A DNA stretch of 64,000 bases from Gnetum montanum. Taxonomy: Eukaryota > Streptophyta > Gnetopsida > Gnetales > Gnetaceae. The notes below the pieces were generated by a model. It worked only from the letters and a program-made list of their open reading frames with translations. It was not told the origin of the DNA and did not search any database. Both the position numbers and the translations under genes were made by a program. The DNA lies in assembly GCA_015680685.1 (NCBI GenBank), contig MNCI01029592.1:423526-487525 (forward strand). The letters are read 5' to 3'. Positions 24,359 through 36,773 of the stretch are shown piece after piece; position 1 is the first letter of the stretch, and each line of letters begins with the position of its first letter.

Positions 24359-25270
24359 TGATGAGTGGCAAGGTACCCCAATACTTAACTATACGAATAC
24401 AAGCATTCACACACAATCTGGTTGAACTCTGCAGATGGGCTAGTTGTGATATCTAGATAGTTACTTGTTGATTGCAATTCGCTATCTTTCCACCTAAACT
24501 AGTATTTTCTTTGTCACGTATAGTTTATTCTAGAGTGAGGTATATGATGTGGTCCTAGACTAGTGCTACTCCTAGAGGCAATGGAAAGTAACTTTGTTTT
24601 AACTAAGAGGGAAAGGGTTAAGAAAGTCTAAGCTCACCTAAGTGTGATGAGCATACATCCCTTAATCATCCATACACATCTTGGACCTTGTGTACTACTA
24701 CTGGGATTACCAAGTGCATGTCCTAGGTATGCTACTGGGATACAAAGTAGTCATACTTAAATGCTCATGATTAAGCCATACTCATTCCGCATTGATAAAA
24801 GGAATAGAAGAGGAAGGTAAAGAGATATTAAGTAAGAAAGCAATAAATAATAGTTAAAACTAAGTGAATTCTACAATGATGAAGTAATCTCGATCTTTAT
24901 TGCTAGTCATGTATGTGTCCAAGTACATCACACTCGAATAAAGGTTATGTACAATTACAATCATTACACTATGGGTATGCACTAAGGAAAGGTTTGACAG
25001 GAATTGAAACTAACAAAAAGATCCTACTCTAATACTAACTTTTCCTATTACTCTCCCATGTGCCCAATTGTGTATTTATAGGCTTGCACAAGAACCATGA
25101 TATCATGTACCTGATATCGCTAGCTAGGCTATGATATTGGGTACTCGATATCTGGGGTCCGATATTGGGGGTCCAAGATCAAGACTCATCAGACCTGATA
25201 TCTTGTACCTAATATCAGGGGTCCAATAATAGGATTTTGATATTAACACCTAGCAAACCATGATTCATCA
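24359..25270 (-). mobile_element. Element A': 5' LTR
   Basis: The plus-strand text starts tgatgagtggcaagg and ends gattcatca, 912 bp, and aligns end to end with 19249-20157. Its U3 (25093-25250) carries the same array of GATATC-type words. The reversed TATA box is at about 25074. Target duplication ATTAG follows at 25271. Confidence 0.95.
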
Positions 25271-25740
25271 ATTAGTAAAGCGGAATGAGTATGACAAGTT
25301 TTGATCATTTAAGTGTAATCATTTGGTAATCCCAATAGTGTTATTGCTTGGCTTACCCAGTAGCATAATGCTTGGTAATCCCAATAACAATTACATGAGT
25401 CCAATATGTGTATGGTAAGCTAAGACCAGATGCTCATCACTCTAGGCTATAGTAGATTTACATTACTATCATTACTTACATTTAGGATTAAATTTCATTC
25501 TAGATTATGTTTATCGCTAGGAGTAAAATGGACGTAACAACATCAATTATCATATTCCTCACTTTGGAATAAACCATACATGAAAAAGCTACCACTAGTT
25601 CAATTGGGAAGGTAGCATCTTGAAATCAATGCTTAACAATCTAGATACCACAACTAGTTCCATCTAACAGAATTTAACCAGATTGTGCATGAATGCTTGT
25701 GATTCGTATGGTTGGGCATAGGGGTACCTGTGGCTCATCA
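25271..25740 (+). mobile_element. Element A: second half of the 5' LTR
   Basis: It starts with the duplicated attag and continues 'taaagcggaatgagtatgac', collinear with 31510-31978 of the 3' LTR. It ends ctgtggctcatca at 25740, directly before the primer site. Confidence 0.93.
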
Positions 25741-25759
25741 TTAGTGTCATTGTCAAGGA
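25741..25759 (+). other. Element A: primer-binding site (tRNA-Asp type)
   Basis: ttagtgtcattgtcaagga follows the LTR. All seven differences from the tRNA-Asp complement are transitions. Confidence 0.75.
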
Positions 25760-25819
25760 TGGTGCTAGCTATCTAGATTAGTTATATTATACATGATCAC
25801 TGTAAATGTATTAAAAACC

Positions 25820-27400
25820 TATCTTTTGGAAAACATTAATATTTTAAGTCACACACATTATCAAACAAAACCTTGTCTTCTTCACATAGGACCAATAATG
25901 CATTGTATGACAAGAACACTTGTAGGAGAAATGATAGGATATATACTAAAGAAAATTAGAGTGAAAAATCACAAGTATGAATTTCATATGCTCATTTAGA
26001 TCCTTACTACACTCAAAGACTACATTCAACTAATGTAGACAATCCTAGAGGAGATGGAGTAAGTCCTAGAACAAGGAGGGTCCCAAGGCCTAGGACCTCC
26101 TCCAAACCTAAAAGAGATACATCAAGGGACCAAAGGGGAGATATAGGAGCCATGGCAATTCTCCCAATTCACCATCTTCCTCTTCCTCTTCCACCTCTAG
26201 TTCTGATGAAGATGAATGTAGGTATATAAATAGGGATCAAGATGAAGAAGGAAATAGAAATAGATAAGATCATCAGTATGAGCATGAATGAAATCATCAT
26301 AAGCAGATAAATAGAAATAGAAATCATCACCATGACATGTTTGATGATGATGAACCCTTATTGGCTACTAGGAGCATGTTATCGATAACAGAGGTAGTTA
26401 GAATACCCCACAAGCATTAAAGGAAAAGTCACATCAAGAGATTTGATATGAATAACATTCCTAAATTTGCAGGAGGCTATAACTATAATCCACAACATCA
26501 ATTACAAGCCTTCCATGATGCCTGCACCTTATAGAACATCGAGAGTGAGTGGCAAAAGCTTAAGGCCTTTCCTAGGACACTAGTTAACAAGGTGAAAGTT
26601 GGTATAGATTGTTGGAACTAGATTTAATCCATCAATGATCCACAATGTTGGAACTCCTCAACACGAAATACCAAATCTATGCAAGAGTGTCCAATTTGAG
26701 GAAACAAATCCAAGGATGAATGCAAGAAAAACATGAATCCTTGGATGTAGCCCTTGATAGATACTATTCACTACTACATAGATGTCCAGGCCATGATTTG
26801 TCTCAAAAAGAGTAGCTTTTCCACATCATAGATGGACTTCATAACCAAAGAAAAGAGACCCTTGGGATTTATGCTCAAGGTCTATTATACAAACTAAAAT
26901 CCCATTAGATCCAAAGGATAATTTAATAGGTGGCAACAAAAGAAAAAAATCTATGTAAACAAGAGAATCTAGAGGAATATAATTGGAATCCAACTCTTCA
27001 AAAGAAGATAATCCATATCAATGATGAGGAAAAAGAGGTAGATCTCAATGAGATGATTTCACAACAAACCTTGCTCATACACAAGTCTATCATTGTGCTT
27101 AAAGTAAGGATAGATAAGATGTGAGAGTTAATGAATAAAAAAGTCACAACTTACATGAAAATCATAGAGGAAAAGGTGGCACAAAACAAATCAAGTGATC
27201 AAAACAAGAAGAGGAAAAAGAACAAAGAAGCAGGTAGGAACACTTACTGGAAAAAAAAATAGTTGTAGTAGAAGAGGATATAAACTTAACCACAAAAGAG
27301 GATGATGGATGTGAAATTTGCCAATATAATCATCTAAAGGTCTATTGCCTAGTTATGTTACATCTACATGAGTTTGGGGCTTTTTCTTTGAATCCTAAGT
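25820..27400 (+). pseudogene. Element A: gag (broken)
   Basis: The N-terminal block is poorly preserved. A Ser/Asp/His/Arg-rich stretch (26150-26340) leads to DDDEPLLATRSMLSI, FAGGYNYNPQHQLQAFHDA (about 26480) and the capsid-like core with SNLRKQIQG, RYYSLLHRCPGHDLSQKE and FHIIDGLHNQRKETLGIYAQG (26740-26885). A helical segment with VRIDKMWELMNKKV and IIEEKVAQ lies at 27090-27190, and a zinc knuckle CEICQYNHLKVYC (C-x2-C-x3-H-x4-C, all ligands present) at about 27320. Domain order equals that of B and D. Several TAG/TAA stops and one or two frame changes are present. Confidence 0.85.
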
Positions 27401-28550
27401 TCATAAAAAAGGAAATTCCTAGTAAATTATCTTACTCACAAGGTAATTATAGATAATCCTACCACCAACCATACTATTCTAGTGGAACTTCTTATTAGCC
27501 TTAAAATCACTATCAACTAGAGTGGAAAAACCCATAGTCATGGGAGATGCCATCATTAAGCCAACACTATCCTTATTGCTAGCCAGACCCACATCACTAC
27601 TATGTTCAATGACTTGTTTCTCCAAATGGTTCTATTTCCTCTACCTTGAATCACTACTATCACTCTCCTAAATATCATCAACCCATAGCATCCCTTGTGG
27701 GATCACCATCTAAAACCTCTTATCCTTCACAACATCCTCAATATTCTCATACTTTCTTCTACCATATGTCACCACCAACAACATAGGAAGGATTGCCACC
27801 ACAACATCAATGAAAGAATGCCACTTGTGCTACAAACATACATGTAAATGATAATGCTAGTAGATCTCAACCGCAGTCTTGAATATGTTCTTTCTTTAGT
27901 ACAGTTACCACACTTGAGCATAAAACTCATAGACTTACTAACTCATCAAAACCAGCACAAGACCAACCAGGCACAACACCCATCCTCACCAAAATAATAT
28001 CTCCCATTCCTATGCAGGAGCCAACACCCATTACCACTCCAATGTAAAACATAATAAATGAACCTATCAGTGTGGAGAGACAGGAAATTCCATGCATTAC
28101 TAATGATAAAGAAGGATGTAGTTGTGGACTAACACTTCAAAATATCAACACAGTCATACACCGACCCACACTAAATATGAAAGACAAGTGTGTGCACAAG
28201 AGAAATCAAGAACCACTAAACCAAAAGACACCCAATGGCCAACAACTAAGAACTTTCAATCATCTAAAACATGCATGGACACATCTGAACCACTTATTAA
28301 TTCTTGTTTTAAGAAAATGATCCCAACTAAGAACTTATAAATGGAAATACTAAATCACAATCATACATCAATAGAAAGAGGAACTAAGGACTTAGATGAT
28401 TAAAATTCAATTACTATTAAGATTACATGGGATGGTAACCAAAAAACTAAGTCACTAAGGATGGTAAGTGAGAAACCTCAAGTGTATGATACAGGAGATC
28501 TAGGGAGCATTTTCAGAACACATGCCCATGAGTTTAGTTGTGGGGGAGAT
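27401..28550 (+). pseudogene. Element A: gag tail and pol remnant at an internal deletion
   Basis: A Tyr/Pro/Gln-rich gag tail runs to about 28050. Then EIPCITNDKEGCS (28085) matches the linker after the protease in B (RVPCIAYNN, 15413) and D. So the protease itself is gone and the frame enters the linker; RT, RNase H and integrase are missing altogether. The remnant ends at 'gagtttagttgtggggga' (28530-28547), the border to the untranslated region. Element C shows the same junction (37855-38299) but keeps its protease. Confidence 0.7.
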
Positions 28551-31023
28551 GCCTTACCTTGATTTTGGAATTAATAAGTGTTTTTCCAAATTTTTTTTTA
28601 TTTTTTCACATTCTTTGATACTTTTCATTTCTTGAATTTTTGATATTCTTTGATCTCTTTCGATTCTTTCACATTTTCTATTCTTTTAAAATTTTTCATT
28701 CTTTATACTTTTCACAATTTTTACTATATTTTTCATTTCTTTTATACTTTATTTTCAAACCCTTTGTAAATTATTTTTATTTCTAATAATACACATTAAG
28801 AATAAAGTAAGATGTAGTTCCAATAAGGTAAAGATTTCCCTATATTATCAAATCATAAGGGATTGATTATTTGTACATTAAGGCCACAACATTCATTCAC
28901 CCATTCCATTAATAAGAGGTTCTTACCATGGCCATAATGATATTCTTTCCATCATAAAACCAATAATAAACTTGTGATCATTATGCTTAGACCAAAAAGT
29001 GAAGAACCAAGTGGAAATGCAAAGGGTGTGACATCAAGGGTACTTGTGGATTCTCTTGGCTTACTATTATCAGTTCTATACTATTGCTAAGGAAGTGTTA
29101 TATCCTTGTAGATCTAACAAAAAATGAAAGTAAGAGTACAATAAGTGCTATCTTACCATGTCACTAGAAAGACATGTTATCCATGCGTGAAAGTAATCCT
29201 CTAGTAAAGTTGACACAAATAAAAATAGAACTCATGGACAGAATAAATTTCTATGGGTTCCACTATAAAGACATGTTACCCAGGCCTGAAGGTAGGTGGC
29301 TTCTTAGGAATCTAAAAAATAAAACATGCAATGAATAAACTCCTCCCTTGGACAATACGCTAAGTGGTATTGCTCCTTACAATAGTGGTAGTATTTTGGT
29401 TGTAAATCCAAGAGATGAAACAATGTTATGTCATTGGAAAGTGGTTTGAACTTGGTTTCAATCTTGGAAAGAAGGGCTAATGATTACTTTAACCACTAAT
29501 AAAACACAAGGATTCATTATGCCTATGGTAAGATACCTCATATTCCAATTTCAACAATCCTTTCTACAGTCCATCTCATCTCACTATATATTTAATTATA
29601 AATTATGGTTTTGTATAATATAGTGTTAATTTTCCCAATCTAATGATACTAACATGTGTGTTTTTCCAAATAGGTATGTCTTGCATTCAACTCCTTAAGT
29701 GCCTAAGGACACTTTTAAGCATGGTTATCCAAGGGCACTAAGGGCTAGAGCCTCCTTTGGGAAGGATCCACTTGTATAAATCTTGTATTTCATGCTTGCC
29801 AAGTAATTCCACATCATCTTATGCCTTTTGAAACATTTAATAAACGTCCAATATCATCCAATAATTTTTCCATACATTAGAAATTCATTACCTAGCTCTT
29901 ATCCATACGATAAGCTTTCACTGTCCAAGATTCCTTCCTCATGAACTTTGAATGCCAAATTTTCAAAAACTATGCCTCATTAATGACCATGACCCTCTAG
30001 ATAAGCTTTACATTTTCCAAATATTTCATTTGATCCATTTTTTTACAAGTTTCAAAACTCTTGCACACTAGCCTTCAAAGGCCATAACTTCATTCTTGTA
30101 GCTTTAATTTCCAAAATTCTCCAATCCTATTAATCCTGGAGTAATCAACTTAGTCATGGGGGTGCATTGTGCAATATAAGTAAACAAGAATTTGAAAATT
30201 TAAGCCACAAATTCCCAACGCTCGAAAGATATTATAAGGGTAAGTACAAAGAGATAATAAGAATCTTAAAGTTAATAAATCAAACTAAGGCTAGAAAGAT
30301 TCAAATAATATTCCTAATAGACCATATCAACTATTTTAGGTCATAATAAGCAAGGAAAATTATAGAAACTCATAAGTAACTAAAAGATATAACATCTAAG
30401 GGGTTCCCTTTTTGCAAATTTTTTGAACTCTACAATCATAATAAGATAAGAACTTGATCTAACCAAGGGTATAAGCAAGGTAGAAAAGTACTAAAAATTG
30501 ATAGGAACATGCTAATAATTTCAAATCCTTGTTGATTGTAGATGGTTCCAAAGAGACCATCAAAAGGAGGACCTTCACAACTTGGAAGCTATAAAAACAT
30601 AACTCCAAGAATCTCCATTATGACCCACACTAACCAACAATAGTGAATGGTACTTATGAGAAATGTACCAATTTTGGTAAAACAAATAGGTTGATGCAAC
30701 AGTTAAAATTGAGGGAGTCTTTGTGCCATACTTAGGAGAGAGGACATATGGGAAAAAATGACAAGGATAGAAGAGGAAAATCTTTCCAGAACTTGACAAC
30801 AAAATGAAGAAGCTGATGGAAGAGCCACCACCATCCAAAATGTGAACTACATTAAGCCACTTCAAATTTTAGTTTTGTTTAGTCATGCAACTGTGTCATT
30901 TTTTTACACACCACTATGGCACTCAAAGTCAATTAGTAGTTATAGTCAATCAATAATCCCATACCTATCCAATACTTTGTAAGGAAATTTTTTCTCCTTT
31001 TGTTCACTCGAGGAAAATTTTTT
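28551..31023 (+). other. Element A: conserved untranslated region (CUR copy 3)
   Basis: The most complete copy. In order it has T-rich DNA; 'gggtgtgacatcaaggg' (29026); 'agaaagacatgttatcca' (29162-29193) and again 'ataaagacatgttaccca' (29257-29296); an imperfect stem pair atccaag / cttgtat (29727-29733 and 29771-29777) enclosing 'tttgggaaggatccac'. A second purine tract, agtcatgggggtgcat, lies at about 30150. From about 30200 to 31023 the sequence is less conserved. No coding frame is shared with the other copies. Confidence 0.78.
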
Positions 31024-31040
31024 AGTCAATCATGGGGGTA
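31024..31040 (+). other. Element A: polypurine tract
   Basis: agtcaatcatgggggta ends one base before the 3' LTR and matches the tracts of M, A' and F. Confidence 0.85.
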
Positions 31041-31978
31041 TGATGAATCATCAATTGGCTAGGATATCACTGGTGTGATATCATTGATGCTATATCACAT
31101 CTATTTAACAAAAAAGTTAATTTTTTCCCACCAACACTATCATTACTAAGATATCATAGCAAAAGCTACATCATCATAGATCTAATATTGTGGGATGTGT
31201 GTAGTCTATAAATACAACACTTGGGTGCATAGATATAGAGAAGTTTCATTTCACCCTTAGGTAGAATCTTGTAATTTGTTTTCATAGTTTTAGGGATAGA
31301 GTGAATGCCCACAATGTGGTATTGAGCAATTGTATGGAATCTTTATTTGAGTAAAATGTACTTGGACATAGTTTATGTCCAGAAATAAAGATCAAGATTT
31401 CTTTTCATCATTGCAACATCCACTTAGTTTTTACTATTTTACTTAGCATAGTTTTTACTACTTTCTAAATAATCATTTACATTTTCAAGTATTTTAATTT
31501 ACTTGTTTATTAGTAAAGTAGAATGAGTATAACCGATTTTGAGCATTTAAGTGTAATTGTTTGGTAATCCCAATAATGTTATTTCTTAGTTCACCCAATA
31601 GCATAAGGCTGGGTAACCCTAGTAACAGTTACATAAGCCCAAGATGTGTATAGTAAGCTAGGACCAGATGCTCATCACTCTTATCTAAAGTAGATTTACA
31701 TTACCATCATTACTTAGATTTAGGATTAAATTTCATTCTCAATTATTTTTATCGCTAGGAGTAAAATGAGCCTAACAACATCAATTACCATATGCCTCAC
31801 TTTAGACTAAACCATACATGACAAAGCTACCACTAGTCTGAGTGGGAAGATAACATCTTGCGATCAATGCTTAAACAATCTAGATGCTACAACTAGTCCC
31901 ATTCACAGAATTCGATCAGATCATGCATGAATGCTTATGATTCATATGGTTAAGTGTAGGAGTACTTGTCACTCATCA
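31041..31978 (+). mobile_element. Element A: 3' LTR
   Basis: It starts TGATGAATCATCAATTGG and ends tgtcactcatca, 938 bp, with a TATA box at 31207-31214 (tataaata). U3 contains gatatcactggtgtgatatc and further atatca words. The poly(A) region 'aataaagatcaag' is near 31384. It aligns to 18789-19248 plus 25271-25740. Confidence 0.94.
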
Positions 31979-34259
31979 GTTGGTATGTTTTATTTTTGTT
32001 GAATATTTTACAATTTCTTTTATATTTTCCTTTATTTTGGTGTGAATTTTCCTTGTTTTCTACTAAAATTAATTTGTTTCCAATAGGACACAGTGATGTT
32101 GTAGCTGTTTGCCAATGGTGGTTTGTACCTAATGTTTTTTATTGCTAATGTCTAGTTTCTATTTTTGAATTTTAATGACTAATGACTAAGACAAAGTTTC
32201 TTTTTCATGAAACAAACAGTTAGTCCATGTTATCCACCCATCCACAAATTCTATGATTTTTCTTATTTTGGAAATATGAGGTTCATTTTCCATTAATGAA
32301 ACTTTAACAAATTTCTAACCTTTGTAGTTTCCAAACTTGGAAAAGATTCAAAGGTTTGAAAAGGATGTGACTTCAAGGGGACTCAATACTCTTTGTGCCT
32401 CTCTACTCACTTAAGTGCATGACTGTTTTCATGGATTTCTTATTGTTCTATGTCAACCAATAATAGGAAGTNAACTGTTTTCATGGATTTCTTATTGTTC
32501 TATGTCAACCAATAATAGGAAGTTGAATAAGTCTTTGCATGGTGTGGTTCTGATCCAAAAATACATAAAAACATTTTAAAAAAATAGGATGGGAATTCAA
32601 AGCACAACCCTTAGACAAAATAATGGGCTACATGCATTAGTTATGGGACTATAAAGACATGTTACCCATGCCTAAATATCCCCTCTAACTAAGGCCCTTT
32701 CTCACTTTCTACTTCTCTTTTCTTCTCTAATAAGGAATGGTGATTGATTAGTAGGAGCATTCTTATGTTTTGAGGTGGTAGTCTAGTCTTAGAGTAGTGA
32801 TGCAAAGTCACTAAAAGTGATTGGTTTTGATCTTGACTAAGGATGGACTTTATCAGGTCATTTAACCATAAAATCCACAAGGGACTTCATGTCACCATGA
32901 TTAGGAATTCTATTACACTTCCTCTCTCATCCATCAATGCTTTCCATAACTTACCTCACTATCAGTTTTCATGTTTTATTCATTGTCTTGGTTTGATGTG
33001 TTAAAATGCTTAAATAAATTCTTTTGAATTCAGTCCTTAACTTTTCATAACCTTTAATCAACTATGGGACCGCATACTCCATAGTTGAGGTTATGCAAGG
33101 GCAAAAAGGGCATGAGACTGCTATGGGGAGGACCCACTTGCATGTCTCTTGGTTGGGTTAGTTAAGTCCCTTCTCCTTAAGCATTTTGGCATTAAATCTT
33201 TTGCATTCCCCATCAGTTGCATCTAGCTGTGTGCTCCTTAAGGCATTTCTCCAATCAATCTCCATCTTTTGTAAAATATCAAGCCCTCTTCAAGCATCTC
33301 ATTATGTTCTTGGCTTCTTAGGCTTCCATTTATTCTAATTTTTCTCAAAAACTCCTTATGTTTTTCAAATTTTAACTTACTAAACTATGGTCAATAGCCA
33401 CATTGACTAGGCCTAGTTGATGCAATTGACCGCATTGACTAGGCCCCATCGATGAAGCCCAATTAATGCATGGGAAAAATTCTAAATATAGCACCCACCA
33501 CTTAGAAATTTTTTTTCCATTTTCTTCAAACATAAGAGGAGTTTTTGCAAATTTTCAGAGCTCAAAACCTTCCAAAGCCTATAACTTTTAAACCATTTGT
33601 CTGATTCACTCCATTCTTTAGTTTTATAGCTTCTAAAGGTAGATCTACATTGTGGGGACCACAAACCTTAGGTTTTCAATGACGAAATTTTTTGAAAATT
33701 TTCTAAATCCCCCATGGATTTAACAAACCAATAATAGTAAAATGCTAAGTAATTAGAGTTAAACCCTTCCAGCACACTCTGATAACCTATTTAGTCAAGT
33801 TATAATATTAAAATAGTTAAACCATTCATGATCACAACTTAGCCAAGTGTAACTACCCCAAGAGATAAGGTATTCCAAATGTTTCAAAGTTACACAGTAA
33901 ATGCTAATCCTTAGTCCTGTTGTGATTACAAATGGCACCTAGACCAAAATTCCTGTAGGAAAGAGAACCATCCCAACCAAGGGACAAATGACCTAGAGCT
34001 GAAAGAGATTAGCAAGAACAAGCCTAAGCATAGGCAATAAAAACTCAAGTAACAAGACCTCTTCGGGATGAGCCTAAAGTGGAATCTATTTGACAAATTC
34101 CCAAAGAAGCAACTATAACTAAATAATCCCATCAAGATGAGGCATCAAGATAGATGCCAAGACTTGAGGTTAGATTAAATCAAGCCTACATTGATCAGAT
34201 CAAGCCTTGTAACATCCAACATTTAGTTTTTCTAAGAATTGAACATTGAATCATTCTTA
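31979..34259 (+). other. Element B: conserved untranslated region (CUR copy 4)
   Basis: This continues element B after the inserted A. Collinear landmarks are 'ggatgtgacttcaagggga' (about 32370), 'ataaagacatgttaccca' (32651), and a perfect 7-bp pair atgcaag / cttgcat (33093-33099 and 33137-33143) enclosing 'ctatggggaggaccca'. No protein frame is conserved. The stretch 33700-34259 shows no recognisable feature. An assembly fault lies inside it (32422-32523). Confidence 0.75.
32422..32523. repeat. Perfect 50-bp duplication flanking a single N
   Basis: The 50 bases from 32422 to 32471 recur without a change at 32474-32523, with one N (32472) and one A between. In a region this decayed, a perfect direct repeat around an undetermined base most likely marks a contig join whose overlap was not merged, not biology. 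The equivalent region of F (about 61025-61090) has one copy. Confidence 0.85.
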
Positions 34260-36773
34260 GAACATGCTCTAAAAAAAGTTAAGATGCAATTGCAGAACTC
34301 TTCCATGTGGCCAATCATCACTTCTAGTGAGGCATGGTACATGAAAGAAACATATCTCTTCTAGAATGATAAGCAAGTGGGAACCACTATGAAGATCAAG
34401 GACATTCAAGTGTCCTACTTAGTAGAGGTCATTGTGTAGGCCCTTGGGTTACCTGATATTGGAACAAATTTGGCAAAGATATTCACACAAGAAAAATTAA
34501 ATGCAAAGAAGGAGTGGACCCAATGGTATTATGGAGTGGATCACAAGGAGTATGGTGCACTCTGGCAGAGCATGTATATTTCAAGATAGTAGCCTACCAC
34601 CTCAATCTAATGGTGATACCTAAAAAGGTAACTACTTTCTCCACTTGTGTATGTGCCACTCTAAGTAGGAAATTCCCTATGAACCTTCCATGGCTAATCT
34701 ATCTAGAGATAGAGAAGTGATTAAGGAAAATGAACATGGAAGGAAGGCCCTACCCTTTCGATGTCTCACTTGAATACTATGCAAAAGGATAGGGATCTTC
34801 TGCTATGCTAATGACATAATCAGGCATGCTCCTATTACCTCTTGGGTAGAAATGATGAAGGATAAGATCCCTATTGTGACTAAGGAAGATAAGTAGCAAT
34901 CACCACCTCCACATTGACTCATGAAATAACACTAGATTCCCACATTACCCTTCAGTTCATGCACAAGATCCAAGAGTAGCTCTTGCAAGAGCAAGAGTAG
35001 CGATCAAACATGAGTGATGGTGACCCATCTGTGTACCACCCAATGATGAGCCACCTTAATGAAGTGCCCAAACCATCGATCAAATAGAGGAAGGTGGACT
35101 AATTTTCTTAATCCAAAGAATGCAACTTCCCATAAGATCAAATCCTGATGCTCGAGAGATAATAGTATCTCTCTCACAATAGCAGTAATTCCCAAAAAAA
35201 TATTTGAGAATGCTACTACTTTTTTGATGCATCTAGAGGAGGGTGAGGGGGCAAATGTCTTGGTGATGCAACACCATGGGCAGGAGATAGGAGTAGAGGT
35301 GTTGCTGATAAAATTATTGAAGCATTAAATGCACCTATTTTTGCAATCAAAGATGTGCAATCATTTTTAGGAATAGTTAATACTAGATTGAGCATAGCCC
35401 AGCACAAGGAGTTGCTAGACCGATTGGTGGGAACTAAGCAACTAATTCTAGATATCTTCAATCTTTTGGATACAATTACTACAACCTAGTTGGAGCTACT
35501 AGTAGCAAAGGACAAGTGCATTATATTGGAGGGGCAACTCAAATTAGCCCAAGCACCAAACCAACACCTAGTTGTGAAGGTTGTTGAATTAAGAGCCTAT
35601 CTTACTGATCTCAGTTTTCTCAACCTTACATTGACACATGATGAAGCTTTCAAAAAACTTTAGGACAAGCTCAAAAAATGTTAAGGATGCCAAGGATATG
35701 AAGGTCTTTGATCAGTCCTTGGCCAACGCCACAATGCATAATATCCAAAAGGCCTTAGATTAGACTCGCCAAGAGAATGTGATTCTGACTGTAAAGAATC
35801 ATTGCGTATGAAATGTTGATGTGCAAAAGTAGCAAATGGTAGATTTCATCTATAAATAGCAGGAGCAACTAGCTAGAGTGAACACTGAACTAAGGAGATT
35901 GGCAATCAAAAATAGAAATCTCTCCATAGAGGAAGTCTGAGCTCTTCACCAAAAATTTGTGATAAAGATAGCCACTTGGAAAAACAAGGCTCTCAAATTT
36001 GAGAGAGTTAAAAATCACTATTGATATTAGGTCAATCTACAAAAGAAATTAATGAAAAACGCATCCATATAGTGAAGGAAAAAGTTAATGAGGCCTTCCA
36101 GTAGCTCAAGGAAGGAGGTGATGTTGGCCAGCCTATCTTTGAGGGGCTCAACAACTACAACAAAGTGAAAACATGCATGAAGGAGATATAGATTGAGGAG
36201 ATGACAAAGTATATAGAGCTTGCTAATATCCATTATGTAAACCTAAAAATGTTGATTGCCAAATGGCTATAGTCAAAATTGGAGAAGAAAGTGGCTAGCT
36301 CATGCTTATTGTACAAGGCAGAGTTCAAAACCCATAAGGAAACCAAGTAGAAGATTAAGATCGCTAATGTTGAACTCAAGGTTCTCAGGGCACGATTCAC
36401 CAATTAGAGATCAACTATGAAGAGCTTGGCCAAAAAGATGAATGACTACCAAGAGTTGTAGAATGATCTCAAGGTGTTCAATGTTGAACACAAACTTTTC
36501 ATTACTTGGTTTATCAACATGAAGGAGTTGTTCTCAGTAATGCCTTATCCTTGGGATGTTCCCATGTCAACCCACATTGGTGATGCTGCGTGGACTATGC
36601 ATGATCCTAGGGGTAAGGAGGAAAAGATGAAGGCACTATTAAACATCTTCCATCTTCTGCCAAAACTTACAACTACTACAGGTCAACCACAACTACCTCA
36701 ACCATTGCGTGCACCTGAAGTAGGAGAAGGTCCTTCAAAGCCTCAAGAACCTCCACCACCTAGGACTATTTGA
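34260..36773 (+). pseudogene. Element B: ORF3, coiled-coil protein of unknown function (broken)
   Basis: A third coding region sits between the untranslated region and the 3' LTR, where envelope-like genes lie in some Athila elements. The N-terminal part reads SSMWPIITSSEAWYMKE, GTTMKIKDIQVSYLVE and ALGLPDIGTNLAKIF (34290-34480), then NLPWLIYLEIEK (34690). The middle is heptad-like: HKELLDRLVGTKQLILDIFN, LLVAKDKCIILEGQLKL and VVELRAYL (35400-35610). The end is APEVGEG and Pro-rich, closing PPPPRTI at 36773. The order and the C-terminus recur in F (49622-51720). No signal peptide or membrane segment is visible, so an envelope role is unsupported. The N-terminal part recalls 'putative plant transposon protein' domains, only as a hint. 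Many stops and frameshifts. Confidence 0.7.

Larger units (their letters stand above)
19249..25270 (-). mobile_element. Element A': complete pol-less element, minus strand
   Basis: A 6.0-kb element bounded by two LTRs (19249-20157 and 24359-25270) and a perfect 5-bp duplication ATTAG (19244-19248 and 25271-25275). Read on the minus strand it has 5' LTR, tRNA-Asp primer site, a single gag gene, the conserved untranslated region, an ORF3-like remnant, a polypurine tract and a 3' LTR. There is no protease, RT, RNase H or integrase. The LTR pair differs mostly by C/T and G/A changes, so it decayed mainly by deamination after insertion. Confidence 0.93.
18789..31978 (+). mobile_element. Element A: pol-less Athila-type element, split by element A'
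   Basis: Element A has a 5' LTR split into 18789-19248 and 25271-25740, a tRNA-Asp primer site, gag, a short pol remnant, the conserved untranslated region, a polypurine tract and a 3' LTR (31041-31978). Without A' it is about 7.2 kb. It lacks protease, RT, RNase H and integrase, so any past movement needed enzymes from a complete relative such as B or D. It sits in the 3' untranslated part of B. Confidence 0.9.

Noticed and set aside
34260-36773. Envelope glycoprotein at the env position of element B
   Set aside because: Position fits, but no signal peptide, membrane helix or cysteine pattern is visible; a coiled-coil protein of unknown role is all that can be supported.
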